From: Aplidium turbinatum
Lineage: Eukaryota; Chordata; Ascidiacea; Aplousobranchia; Polyclinidae
Reading direction: 5' to 3'
Assembly: GCA_918807975.1 (NCBI GenBank)
Contig: OU964919.1
Coordinates: 27,287,824-27,351,823 of the forward strand
Length of the DNA stretch: 64,000 bases
The notes under the pieces are model-generated. The model was given only the letters and a program-made list of their open reading frames with translations. It was not told where the DNA came from and searched no databases. Both the position numbers and the translations under genes were made by a program. How positions within the stretch are numbered: the stretch's first letter is position 1; every line of letters begins with the position of its first letter. Below are positions 22,986-36,050 of the stretch, piece by piece.

Positions 22986-24660
22986 TACAGTAAAAAATAA
23001 TTTTTTTTTGCGAAACTGTCTAATTCTTTTTGTTTGAAACTAACGTCATTAAAAATTGTCTAAGAAAGTTTTTTTACGTACTAAAAGTGAAAATTATTGA
23101 AAACAAATTGTCTTTTCAAAAAAATTTTTCTAAGACATTTCATACAGTGAAAAATAATTTTTTTTTGCGAAGCTGTCTAATTCTTTTGTTTGAAACTAAC
23201 GTCATTAAAAATTGTCTAAGAAAGTTTTTTTACGTACTAAAAGTGAAAATTATTGAAAAAAATTTTCTTTTCAAAAAAAATTTTCAAAAATTTTTTTAAG
23301 ACATTTCATACAGTGAAAAATAATTTTTTTTTGCGAAACTGTCTAATTCTTTTTGTTTGAAACTAACGTCATTAAAAATTGTCTAAGAAAGTTTTTTTAC
23401 GTACTAAAAGTGAAAATTATTGAAAAAAAATTGTCTTTTCAAAAGATATATTTCTAAGACTCTTCATACAGTGAAAAATAATTTTTTTTTGCGAAACTGT
23501 CTAATTCTTTTTGTTTGAAACTAACGTCATTAAAAATTGTCTAAGAAAGTTTTTTTACGTACTAAAAGTGAAAATTATTGAAAAAAAATTGTCTTTTCAA
23601 AAAATTTTTTCTAAGACATTTCATACAGTGAAAAATAATTTTTTTTTGCGAAACTGTCTAATTCTTTTTGTTTGAAACTAACGTCATTAAAAATTATCTA
23701 AGAAAGTTTTTTTACGTACTAAAAGTGAAAATTATTGAAAAAAAATTGTCTTTTCAAAAAAAATTTTCAAAAACTTTTCTAAGACATTTCATACAGTGAA
23801 AAATAATTTTTTTTTGCGAAACTGTCTAATTCTTTTTGTTTTAAACTAACGTCATTAAAAATTGTCTAAGAAAGTTTTTTTACGTACTAAAAGTGAAAAT
23901 TATTGAAAAAAAATTGTCTTTTCAAAAAAATTTTTCTAAGACATTTCATACAGTGAAAAATAATTTGTTTTTCCGAAACTGTCTAATTCTTTTTGTTTGA
24001 AACTAACGTCATTAAAAATTGTCTAAGAAAGTTTTTTTACGTACTAAAAGTGAAAATTATTGAAAACAAATTGTCTTTTCAAAAATATTTTTCTAAGACA
24101 TTTCATACAGTGAAAAATAATTTTTTTTTGCGAAACTGTCTAATTCTTTTTGTTTGAAACTAACGTCATTAAAAATTGTCTAAGAAAGTTTTTTTACGTA
24201 CTAAAAGTGAAAATTATTGAAAAAAGTTTTCTTTTCAAAAAAAATTTTCAAAAATTTTTCTAAGACATTTCATACAGTGAAAAATATTTTTTTTTTGTGA
24301 AACTGTCTAATTCTTTTTGTTTGAAACTAACGTCATTAAAAATTGTCTAAGAAAGTTTTTTTACGTACTAAAAGTGAAAATTATTGAAAACAAATTGTCT
24401 TTTCAAAAAAATTTTTTTTCTAAGACATTTCATACAGTGAAAAATAATTTTTTTTTGCGAAACTGTCTAATTCTTTTTGTTTGAAACTAACGTCATTAAA
24501 AATTGTCTAAGAAAGTTTTTTTACGTACTAAAAGTGAAAATTATTGAAAAAAAATTTTCTTTTCAAAAAAAATTTTCAAAAATTTTTCTAAGACATTTCA
24601 CACAGTTAAAAATAATTTTTTTTTGCGAAACTGTCTAATTCTTTTTGTTTGAAACTAACG
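22142..24660 (+). repeat. Internal repeat of the window's first 2.5 kb
   Basis: Positions 22,142-24,660 repeat positions 1 to about 2,520 at an offset of 22,141, including the rare GTAAAAAATAA, GACTCTTCAT and TGTGAAACTG monomers in order. One visible difference is a T-to-G in the T-tract before TTCCGAAAC near 23,967. The same segment opens the second super-repeat at 36,553, so alpha sequence recurs within one super-repeat as well as between them. Confidence 0.85.
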
Positions 24661-27640
24661 TCATTAAAAATTATCTAAGAAAGTTTTTTTACGTACTAAA
24701 AGTGAAAATTATTGAAAAAAATTTTCTTTTCAAAATAAATTTTCAAAAATTTTTCTAAGACATTTCATACAGTGAAATATAATTTTTTTTTGCGAAACTG
24801 TCTAATTCTTTTTGTTTGAAACTAACGTCATTAAAAATTGTCTAAGAAAGTTTTTTTACGTACTAAAAGTGAAAATTATTGAAAAAAAATTGTCTTTTCA
24901 AAAAAAATTTTCAAAAACTTTTCTAAGACATTTCATACAGTGAAAAATAATTTTTTTTTGCGAAACTGTCTAATTCTTTTTGTTTTAAACTAACGTCATT
25001 AAAAATTGTCTAAGAAAGTTTTTTTACGTACTAAAAGTGAAAATTATTGAAAAAAAATTGTCTTTTCAAAAAAATTTTTCTAAGACATTTCATACAGTGA
25101 AAAATAATTTTTTTTTCCGAAACTGTCTAATTCTTTTTGTTTGAAACTAACGTCATTAAAAATTGTCTAAGAAAGTTTTTTTACGTACTAAAAGTGAAAA
25201 TTATTGAAAACAAATTGTCTTTTCAAAAATATTTTTCTAAGACATTTCATACAGTGAAAAATAATTTTTTTTTGCGAAACTGTCTAATTCTTTTTGTTTG
25301 AAACTAACGTCATTAAAAATTGTCTAAGAAAGTTTTTTTACGTACTAAAAGTGAAAATTATTGAAAAAAAATTGTCTTTTCAAAAAATTTTTTCTAAGAC
25401 ATTTCATACAGTGAAAAATAATTTTTTTTGCAAAACTGTCTAATTCTTTTTGTTTGAAACTAACGTCATTAAAAATTGTCTAAGAAAGTTTTTTTACGTA
25501 CTAAAAGTGAAAATTATTGAAAAAAAATTGTCTTTTCAAAAAAATTTCTCTAAGACATTTCATACAGTGAAAAATAATTTTTTTTTGCGAAACTGTCTAA
25601 TTCTTTTTGTTTGAAACTAACGTCATTAAAAATTGTCTAAGAAAGTTTTTTTACGTACTAAAAGAGAAATTTATTGAAAAAAAATTGTCTTTTCAAAAAC
25701 AATTTTCAAAAAGTTTTCTAAGACATTTCATACAGTGAAAAATAATTTGTTTTTGCGAAACTGTCTAATTCTTTTTGTTTGAAACTAACGTCATTAAAAA
25801 TTGTCTAAGAAAGTTTTTTTACGTACTAAAAGTGAAAATTATTGAAAACAAATTGTCTTTTCAAAAAAATTTTTCTAAGACATTTCATACAGTGAAAAAT
25901 AATTTTTTTTTGCGAAGCTGTCTAATTCTTTTGTTTGAAACTAACGTCATTAAAAATTGTCTAAGAAAGTTTTTTTACGTACTAAAAGTGAAAATTATTG
26001 AAAAAAATTTTCTTTTCAAAAAAAATTTTCAAAAATTTTTTTAAGACATTTCATACAGTGAAAAATAATTTTTTTTTGCGAAACTGTCTAATTCTTTTTG
26101 TTTGAAACTAACGTCATTAAAAATTGTCTAAGAAAGTTTTTTTACGTACTAAAAGTGAAAATTATTGAAAAAAAATTGTCTTTTCAAAAGATATATTTCT
26201 AAGACTCTTCATACAGTGAAAAATAATTTTTTTTTGCGAAACTGTCTAATTCTTTTTGTTTGAAACTAACGTCATTAAAAATTGTCTAAGAAAGTTTTTT
26301 TACGTACTAAAAGTGAAAATTATTGAAAAAAAATTGTCTTTTCAAAAAATTTTTTCTAAGACATTTCATACAGTGAAAAATAATTTTTTTTGCAAAACTG
26401 TCTAATTCTTTTTGTTTGAAACTAACGTCATTAAAAATTGTCTAAGAAAGTTTTTTTACGTACTAAAAGTGAAAATTATTGAAAAAAAATTGTCTTTTCA
26501 AAAAAATTTCTCTAAGACATTTCATACCGTGAAAAATAATTTTTTTTTGTGAAACTGTCTAATTCTTTTTGTTTGAAACTAACGTCATTAAAAATTGTCT
26601 AAGAAAGTTTTTTTACGTACTAAAAGAGAAAATTATTGAAAAAAAATTGTCTTTTCAAAAGATATATTTCTAGGACATTTCATACAGTGAAAAATAATTT
26701 TTTTTTGCGAAACTGTCTAATTCTTTTTGTTTGAAACTAACGTCATTAAAAATTGTCTAAGAAAGTTTTTTTACGTACTAAAAGTGAAAATTATTGAAAA
26801 AAAATTGTCTTTTCAAAAACAATTTTCAAAACGTTTTCTAAGACATTTCATACAGTGAAAAATAATTTGTTTTTGCAAAACTGTCTAATTCTTTTTGTTT
26901 GAAACTAACGTCATTAAAAATTGTCTAAGAAAGTTTTTTTACGTACTAAAAGTGAAAATTATTGAAAAAAAATTGTTTTTTCAAAAAAATTTTTCTAAGA
27001 TATTTCATACAGTGAAAAATAATTTTTTTTTGCGAAACTGTCTAATTCTTTTTGTTTGAAACTAACGTCATTAAAAATTGTCTAAGAAAGTTTTTTTACG
27101 TACTAAAAGTGAAAATTATTGAAAAAAATTTTCTTTTCAAAAGAAATTTTCAAAAATTTTTCTAAGACATTTCATACAGTGAAAAATAATTTTTTTTTGC
27201 GAAAGTGTCTAATTCTTTTGTTTGAAACTAACGTCATTAAAAATTGTCTAAGAAAGTTTTTTACGTACTAAAAGTGAAAATTATTGAAAAAAATTTTCTT
27301 TTCAAAAAAAATTTTTCAAAGACATTTCATACAGTGAAAAATAAATTTTTTTTGCGAAGCTGTCTAATTCTTTTTGTTTGAAACTAACGTCATTAAAAAT
27401 TGTCTAAGAAAGTTTTTTTACGTACTAAAAGTGAAAATTATTGAAAAAAATTTTCTTTTCAAAATAAATTTTCAAAAATTTTTCTAAGACATTTCATACA
27501 GTGAAAAATAATTTGTTTTTGCGAAACTGTCTAATTCTTTTTGTTTGAAACTAACGTCATTAAAAATTGTCTAAGAAAGTTTTTTTACGTACTAAAAGTG
27601 AAAATTATTGAAAACAAATTGTCTTTTCAAAAAAATTTTT
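24660..27640 (+). repeat. Alpha-type stretch with GTGAAATATAA monomer, ending at a beta junction
   Basis: One extra monomer marked GTGAAATATAA (24,775) is present here relative to the order at 2,560. After it the order of 2,580-3,360 resumes, one GATATATT monomer is skipped near 25,680, and segments seen at 889-1,440 and 3,100-4,240 follow. Private variants are TTCATACCG (26,523), CTAGGACATTTC (26,670), AAAACGTTTTC and CTAAGATATTTC (26,995), all shared with 63,229-63,710. At about 27,600 the sequence joins beta monomers with GACAATTCAT (27,645). Confidence 0.75.
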
Positions 27641-30600
27641 CTAAGACAATTCATACAGTGAAAAATAATTTTTTTTTGCTAAACTGTCTAATTCTTTTTG
27701 TTTGAAACTAACGTCATTAAAAATTGTCTAAGAAAGTTTTTTTACGTACTAAAAGTGAAAATTATTGAAAAAAATTTTCTTTTCAAAAAAAATTTTCAAA
27801 AATTTTTCTAAGACATTTCACACAGTGAAAAATAATTTTTTTTTGCGAAACTGTCTAATTCTTTTTGTTTGAAACTAACGTCATTAAAAATTATCTAAGA
27901 AAGTTTTTTTACGTACTAAAAGTGAAAATTATTGAAAAAAAATTGTCTTTTCAAAAAAAATTTTCAAAAACTTTTCTAAGACATTTCATACAGTGAAAAA
28001 TAATTTTTTTTTGCGAAACTGTCTAATTCTTTTTGTTTGAAACTAACGTCATTAAAAATTGTCTAAGAAAGTTTTTTTACGTACTAAAAGTGAAAATTAT
28101 TGAAAAAAAATTGTCTTTTCAAAAAAATTTTTCTAAGACATTTCATACAGTGAAAAATAATTTTTTTTCCGAAACTGTCTAATTCTTTTTGTTTGAAACT
28201 AACGTCAATAAAAATTGTCTAAGAAAGTTTTCTTACGTACTAAAAGTGAAAATTATTGAAAACAAATTGTCTTTTCAAAAATATTTTTCTAAGACATTTC
28301 ATACAGTGAAAAATAATTTTTTTTTGCGAAACTGTCTAATTCTTTTTGTTTGAAACTAACGTCATTAAAAATTGTCTAAGAAAGTTTTTTTACGTACTAA
28401 AAGTGAAAATTATTGAAAAAAGTTTTCTTTTCAAAAAAAATTTTCAAAGATTTTTCTAAGACATTTCATACAGTGAAAAATATTTTTTTTTTGTGAAACT
28501 GTCTAATTCTTTTTGTTTGAAACTAACGTCATTAAAAATTGTCTAAGAAAGTTTTTTTACGTACTAAAAGTGAAAATTATTGAAAACAAATTGTCTTTTC
28601 AAAAAAATTTTTTTTCTAAGACATTTCATACAGTGAAAAATAATTTTTTTTTGCGAAACTGTCTAATTCTTTTTGTTTGAAACTAACGTCATTAAAAATT
28701 GTCTAAGAAAGTTTTTTTACGTACTAAAAGTGAAAATTATTGAAAAAAAATTTTCTTTTCAAAAAAAATTTTCAAAAATTTTTCTAAGACATTTAACACA
28801 GTTAAAAATAATTTTTTTTTGCGAAACTGTCTAATTCTTGTTGTTTGAAACTAACGTCATTAAAAATTGTCTAAGAAAGTTTTTTTACGTACTAAAAGTG
28901 AAAATTATTGAAAACAAATTGTCTTTTCAAAAAAATTTTTCTAAGACATTTCATACAGTGAAAAATAATTTTTTTTTGCTAAACTGTCTAATGCTTTTTG
29001 TTTGAAACTAACGTCATTAAAAATTGTCTAAGAAAGTTTTTTTACGTACTAAAAGTGAAAATTATTGAAAAAAATTTTCTTTTCAAAAAAAATTTTCAAA
29101 AATTTTTCTAAGACATTTCACACAGTGAAAAATAATTTTTTTTTGCGAAACTGTCTAATTCTTTTTGTTTGAAACTAACGTCATTAAAAATTATCTAAGA
29201 AAGTTTTTTTACGTACTAAAAGTGAAAATTATTGAAAAAAAATTGTCTTTTCAAAAAAAATTTTCAAAAACTTTTCTAAGACATTTCATACAGTGAAAAG
29301 TAATTTTTTTTTGTGAAACTGTCTAATTCTTTTTGTTTGAAACTAACGTCATTAAAAATTGTCTAAGAAAGTTTTTTTACGTACTAAAAGTGAAAATTAT
29401 TGAAAACAAATTGTCTTTTCAAAAAAATTTTTCTAAGACATTTCATACAGTGAAAAATAATTTTTTTTTGCTAAACTGTCTAATTCTTTTTGTTTGAAAC
29501 TAACGTCATTAAAAATTGTCTAAGAAAGTTTTTTTACGTACTAAAAGTGAAAATTATTGAAAAAAATTTTCTTTTCAAAAAAAATTTTCAAAAGTTTTTT
29601 TAAGACATTTCATACAGTGAAAAATAATTTTTTTTTGCGAAACTGTCTAATTCCTTTTGTTTGAAACTAACGTCATTAAAAATTGTCTAAGAAAGTTTTT
29701 TTACGTACTAAAAGTGAAAATTATTGAAAAAAAGTTGTCTTTTCAAAAGATATATTTCTAAGACATTTCATACAGTGAAAAATAATTTTTTTTTGCGAAA
29801 CTGTCTAATTCTTTTTGTTTGAAACTAACGTCATTAAAAATTGTCTAAGAAAGTTTTTTTACGTACTAAACGTGAAAATTATTGAAAAAAATTGTCTTTT
29901 CAAAAAAAGTTTTTCTAAGACATTTCATTCAGTGAAAAATAATTTTTTTTTGCGAAACTGTCTAAATCTTTTTGTTTGAAACTAACGTCATTAAAAATTG
30001 TCTAAGAAAGTTTTTTTACGTACTAAAAGTGAAAATTATTGAAAAAAGTTTTCTTTTCAAAAAAAATTTTCAAAGATTTTTCTAAGACATTTCATACAGT
30101 GAAAAATATTTTTTTTTTGTGAAACTGTCTAATTCTTTTTGTTTGAAACTAACGTCATTAAAAATTGTCTAAGAAAGTTTTTTTACGTACTAAAAGTGAA
30201 AATTATTGAAAACAAATTGTCTTTTCAAAAAAATTTTTTTTCTAAGACATTTCATACAGTGAAAAATAATTTTTTTTTGCGAAACTGTCTAATTCTTTTT
30301 GTTTGAAACTAACGTCATTAAAAATTGTCTAAGAAAGTTTTTTTACGTACTAAAAGTGAAAATTATTGAAAAAAAATTTTCTTTTCAAAAAAAATTTTCA
30401 AAAATTTTTCTAAGACATTTCACACAGTTAAAAATAATTTTTTTTTGCGAAACTGTCTAATTCTTGTTGTTTGAAACTAACGTCATTAAAAATTGTCTAA
30501 GAAAGTTTTTTTACGTACTAAAAGTGAAAATTATTGAAAACAAATTGTCTTTTCAAAAAAATTTTTCTAAGACATTTCATACAGTGAAAAATAATTTTTT

Positions 30601-33600
30601 TTTGCTAAACTGTCTAATGCTTTTTGTTTGAAACTAACGTCATTAAAAATTGTCTAAGAAAGTTTTTTTACGTACTAAAAGTGAAAATTATTGAAAAAAA
30701 TTTTCTTTTCAAAAAAAATTTTCAAAAATTTTTCTAAGACATTTCACACAGTGAAAAAAAATTTTTTTTTGCGAAACTGTCTAATTCTTTTTGTTTGAAA
30801 CTAACGTCATTAAAAATTATCTAAGAAAGTTTTTTTACGTACTAAAAGTGAAAATTATTGAAAAAAAATTGTCTTTTCAAAAAAAATTTTCAAAAACTTT
30901 TCTAAGACATTTCATACAGTGAAAAGTAATTTTTTTTTGTGAAACTGTCTAATTCTTTTTGTTTGAAACTAACGTCATTAAAAATTGTCTAAGAAAGTTT
31001 TTTTACGTACTAAAAGTGAAAATTATTGAAAACAAATTGTCTTTTCAAAAAAATTTTTCTAAGACATTTCATACAGTGAAAAATAATTTTTTTTTGCTAA
31101 ACTGTCTAATTCTTTTTGTTTGAAACTAACGTCATTAAAAATTGTCTAAGAAAGTTTTTTTACGTACTAAAAGTGAAAATTATTGAAAAAAATTTTCTTT
31201 TCAAAAAAAATTTTCAAAAGTTTTTTTAAGACATTTCATACAGTGAAAAATAATTTTTTTTTGCGAAACTGTCTAATTCCTTTTGTTTGAAACTAACGTC
31301 ATTAAAAATTGTCTAAGAAAGTTTTTTTACGTACTAAAAGTGAAAATTATTGAAAAAAAGTTGTCTTTTCAAAAGATATATTTCTAAGACATTTCATACA
31401 GTGAAAAATAATTTTTTTTTGCGAAACTGTCTAATTCTTTTTGTTTGAAACTAACGTCATTAAAAATTGTCTAAGAAAGTTTTTTTACGTACTAAACGTG
31501 AAAATTATTGAAAAAAATTGTCTTTTCAAAAAAAGTTTTTCTAAGACATTTCATTCAGTGAAAAATAATTTTTTTTTGCGAAACTGTCTAAATCTTTTTG
31601 TTTGAAACTAACGTCATTAAAAATTGTCTAAGAAAGTTTTTTTACGTACTAAAAGTGAAAATTATTGAAAAAAATTTTCTTTTCAAAATAAATTTTCAAA
31701 AATTTTTCTAAGACATTTCATACAGTGAAAAATAATTTTTTTTTGCGAAACTGTCTAATTCTTTTTGTTTGAAACTAACGTCATTAAAAATTGTCTAAGA
31801 AAATTTTTTACGTACTAAAAGTGAAAATTATTGAAAAAAATTTTCTTTTCAAAAAAAATTTTCAAAAATTTTTCTAAGACAGTTCATACAGTGAAAAATA
31901 ATTTTTTTTTGTGAAACTGTCTAATTCTTTTTGTTTGAAACTAACGTCATTAAAAATTGTCTAAGAAAGTTTTTTTACGTACTAAAAGTGAAAATTATTG
32001 AAAACAAATTGTCTTTTCAAAAAAATTTTTCTAAGACAATTCATACAGTGAAAAATAATTTTTTTTTGCTAAACTGTCTAATTCTTTTTGTTTGAAACTA
32101 ACGTCATTAAAAATTGTCTAAGAAAGTATTTTTACGTACTAAAAGTGAAAATTATTGAAAAAAATTTTCTTTTCAAAAAAAATTTTCAAAAACTTTTCTA
32201 AGACATTTCACACAGTGAAAAATAATTTTTTTTTGCGAAACTGTCTAATTCTTTTTGTTTGAAACTAACGTCATTAAAAATTATCTAAGAAAGTTTTTTT
32301 ACGTACTAAAAGTGAAAATTATTGAAAAAAAATTGTCTTTTCAAAAAAAATTTTCAAAAACTTTTCAAAGACATTTCATACAGTGAAAAATAATTTTTTT
32401 TTGCGAAACTGTCTAATTCTTTTTGTTTGAAACTAACGTCATTAAAAATTGTCTAAGAAAGTTTTTTTACGTACTAAAAGTGAAAATTATTGAAAAAAAA
32501 TTGTCTTTTCAAAAAAATTTTTCTAAGACATTTCATACAGTGAAAAATAATTTTTTTTCCGAAACTGTCTAATTCTTTTTGTTTGAAACTAACGTCAATA
32601 AAAATTGTCTAAGAAAGTTTTCTTACGTACTAAAAGTGAAAATTATTGAAAACAAATTGTCTTTTCAAAAATATTTTTCTAAGACATTTCATACAGTGAA
32701 AAATAATTTTTTTTTGCGAAACTGTCTAATTCTTTTTGTTTGAAACTAACGTCATTAAAAATTGTCTAAGAAAGTTTTTTTACGTACTAAAAGTGAAAAT
32801 TATTGAAAAAAGTTTTCTTTTCAAAAAAAATTTTCAAAAATTTTTCTAAGACATTTCATACAGTGAAAAATATTTTTTTTTTGTGAAACTGTCTAATTCT
32901 TTTTGTTTGAAACTAACGTCATTAAAAATTGTCTAAGAAAGTTTTTTTACGTACTAAAAGTGAAAATTATTGAAAACAAATTGTCTTTTCAAAAAAATTT
33001 TTTTTCTAAGACATTTCATACAGTGAAAAATAATTTTTTTTTGCGAAACTGTCTAATTCTTTTTGTTTGAAACTAACGTCATTAAAAATTGTCTAAGAAA
33101 GTTTTTTTACGTACTAAAAGTGAAAATTATTGAAAAAAAATTTTCTTTTCAAAAAAAATTTTCAAAAATTTTTCTAAGACATTTCACACAGTTAAAAATA
33201 ATTTTTTTTTGCGAAACTGTCTAATTCTTTTTGTTTGAAACTAACGTCATTAAAAATTATCTAAGAAAGTTTTTTTACGTACTAAAAGTGAAAATTATTG
33301 AAAAAAAATTGTCTTTTCAAAAAAAATTTTCAAAAACTTTTCTAAGACATTTCATACAGTGAAAAGTAATTTTTTTTTGTGAAACTGTCTAATTCTTTTT
33401 GTTTGAAACTAACGTCATTAAAAATTGTCTAAGAAAGTTTTTTTACGTACTAAAAGTGAAAATTATTGAAAACAAATTGTCTTTTCAAAAAAATTTTTCT
33501 AAGACATTTCATACAGTGAAAAATAATTTTTTTTTGCTAAACTGTCTAATTCTTTTTGTTTGAAACTAACGTCATTAAAAATTGTCTAAGAAAGTTTTTT

Positions 33601-36050
33601 TACGTACTAAAAGTGAAAATTATTGAAAAAAATTTTCTTTTCAAAAAAAATTTTCAAAAGTTTTTTTAAGACATTTCATACAGTGAAAAATAATTTTTTT
33701 TTGCGAAACTGTCTAATTCCTTTTGTTTGAAACTAACGTCATTAAAAATTGTCTAAGAAAGTTTTTTTACGTACTAAAAGTGAAAATTATTGAAAAAAAG
33801 TTGTCTTTTCAAAAGATATATTTCTAAGACATTTCATACAGTGAAAAATAATTTTTTTTTGCGAAACTGTCTAATTCTTTTTGTTTGAAACTAACGTCAT
33901 TAAAAATTGTCTAAGAAAGTTTTTTTACGTACTAAAAGTGAAAATTATTGAAAAAAATTTTCTTTTCAAAAAAAGTTTTTCTAAGACATTTCATTCAGTG
34001 AAAAATAATTTTTTTTTGCGAAACTGTCTAAATCTTTTTGTTTGAAACTAACGTCATTAAAAATTGTCTAAGAAAGTTTTTTTACGTACTAAAAGTGAAA
34101 ATTATTGAAAAAAATTTTCTTTTCAAAAAAAATTTTCAAAAATTTTTCTAAGACATTTCACACAGTGAAAAATAATTTTTTTTTGCGAAACTGTCTAATT
34201 CTTTTTGTTTGAAACTAACGTCATTAAAAATTATCTAAGAAAGTTTTTTTACGTACTAAAAGTGAAAATTATTGAAAAAAAATTGTCTTTTCAAAAAAAA
34301 TTTTCAAAAACTTTTCTAAGACATTTCATACAGTGAAAAATAATTTTTTTTTGCGAAACTGTCTAATTCTTTTTGTTTTAAACTAACGTCATTAAAAATT
34401 GTCTAAGAAAGTTTTTTTACGTACTAAAAGTGAAAATTATTGAAAAAAAATTGTCTTTTCAAAAAAATTTTTCTAAGACATTTCATACAGTGAAAAATAA
34501 TTTTTTTTTCCGAAACTGTCTAATTCTTTTTGTTTGAAACTAACGTCATTAAAAATTGTCTAAGAAAGTTTTTTTACGTACTAAAAGTGAAAATTATTGA
34601 AAACAAATTGTCTTTTCAAAAATATTTTTCTAAGACATTTCATACAGTGAAAAATAATTTTTTTTTGCGAAACTGTCTAATTCTTTTTGTTTGAAACTAA
34701 CGTCATTAAAAATTGTCTAAGAAAGTTTTTTTACGTACTAAAAGTGAAAATTATTGAAAAAAGTTTTCTTTTCAAAAAAAATTTTCAAAAATTTTTCTAA
34801 GACATTTCATACAGTGAAAAATATTTTTTTTTTGTGAAACTGTCTAATTCTTTTTGTTTGAAACTAACGTCATTAAAAATTGTCTAAGAAAGTTTTTTTA
34901 CGTACTAAAAGTGAAAATTATTGAAAACAAATTGTCTTTTCAAAAAAATTTTTTTTCTAAGACATTTCATACAGTGAAAAATAATTTTTTTTTGCGAAAC
35001 TGTCTAATTCTTTTTGTTTGAAACTAACGTCATTAAAAATTGTCTAAGAAAGTTTTTTTACGTACTAAAAGTGAAAATTATTGAAAAAAAATTTTCTTTT
35101 CAAAAAAAATTTTCAAAAATTTTTCTAAGACATTTCACACAGTTAAAAATAATTTTTTTTTGCGAAACTGTCTAATTCTTTTTGTTTGAAACTAACGTCA
35201 TTAAAAATTATCTAAGAAAGTTTTTTTACGTACTAAAAGTGAAAATTATTGAAAAAAATTGTCTTTTCAAAATAAATTTTCAAAAATTTTTCTAAGACAT
35301 TTCATACAGTGAAATATAATTTTTTTTTGCGAAACTGTCTAATTCTTTTTGTTTGAAACTAACGTCATTAAAAATTGTCTAAGAAAGTTTTTTTACGTAC
35401 TAAAAGTGAAAATTATTGAAAAAAAATTGTCTTTTCAAAAAAAATTTTCAAAAACTTTTCTAAGACATTTCATACAGTGAAAAATAATTTTTTTTTGCGA
35501 AACTGTCTAATTCTTTTTGTTTTAAACTAACGTCATTAAAAATTGTCTAAGAAAGTTTTTTTACGTACTAAAAGTGAAAATTATTGAAAAAAAATTGTCT
35601 TTTCAAAAAAATTTTTCTAAGACATTTCATACAGTGAAAAATAATTTTTTTTTCCGAAACTGTCTAATTCTTTTTGTTTGAAACTAACGTCATTAAAAAT
35701 TGTCTAAGAAAGTTTTTTTACGTACTAAAAGTGAAAATTATTGAAAACAAATTGTCTTTTCAAAAATATTTTTCTAAGACATTTCATACAGTGAAAAATA
35801 ATTTTTTTTTGCGAAACTGTCTAATTCTTTTTGTTTGAAACTAACGTCATTAAAAATTGTCTAAGAAAGTTTTTTTACGTACTAAAAGTGAAAATTATTG
35901 AAAAAAAATTGTCTTTTTAAAAAATTTTTTCTAAGACATTTCATACAGTGAAAAATAATTTTTTTTGCAAAACTGTCTAATTCTTTTTGTTTGAAACTAA
36001 CGTCATTAAAAATTGTCTAAGAAAGTTTTTTTACGTACTAAAAGTGAAAA
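27600..36050 (+). repeat. Beta-type block, middle copy
   Basis: The block follows the order of 8,710-11,150 at an offset of 18,883 (GACAATTCAT at 8,762 and 27,645; ATTCTTGTTG at 9,951 and 28,834). It contains its own 1,626-bp tandem duplication and then follows 11,000-13,000 at about 20,508 (AAAGTATTTTT at 11,617 and near 32,125). From about 34,100 it is a mosaic of beta and alpha monomers (TTTTAAAC, GTGAAATATAA at 35,314, TGCAAAACTG). A further copy would lie beyond the window's end if the super-repeat continues. Confidence 0.75.
28410..31661 (+). repeat. 1,626-bp tandem duplication (two units of 10 monomers)
   Basis: Units 28,410-30,035 and 30,036-31,661 are collinear. The rare CAAAGATTTT occurs at 28,445 and 30,071, and ATTCTTGTTG at 28,834 and 30,460, each pair 1,626 bp apart. 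The first unit carries a private TTTAACACAG (near 28,792) where the second has TTTCACACAG. The second carries GTGAAAAAAAATTT where the first has GTGAAAAATAATTT, so the units are distinct. This pair is not seen in the other beta blocks. Confidence 0.85.
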
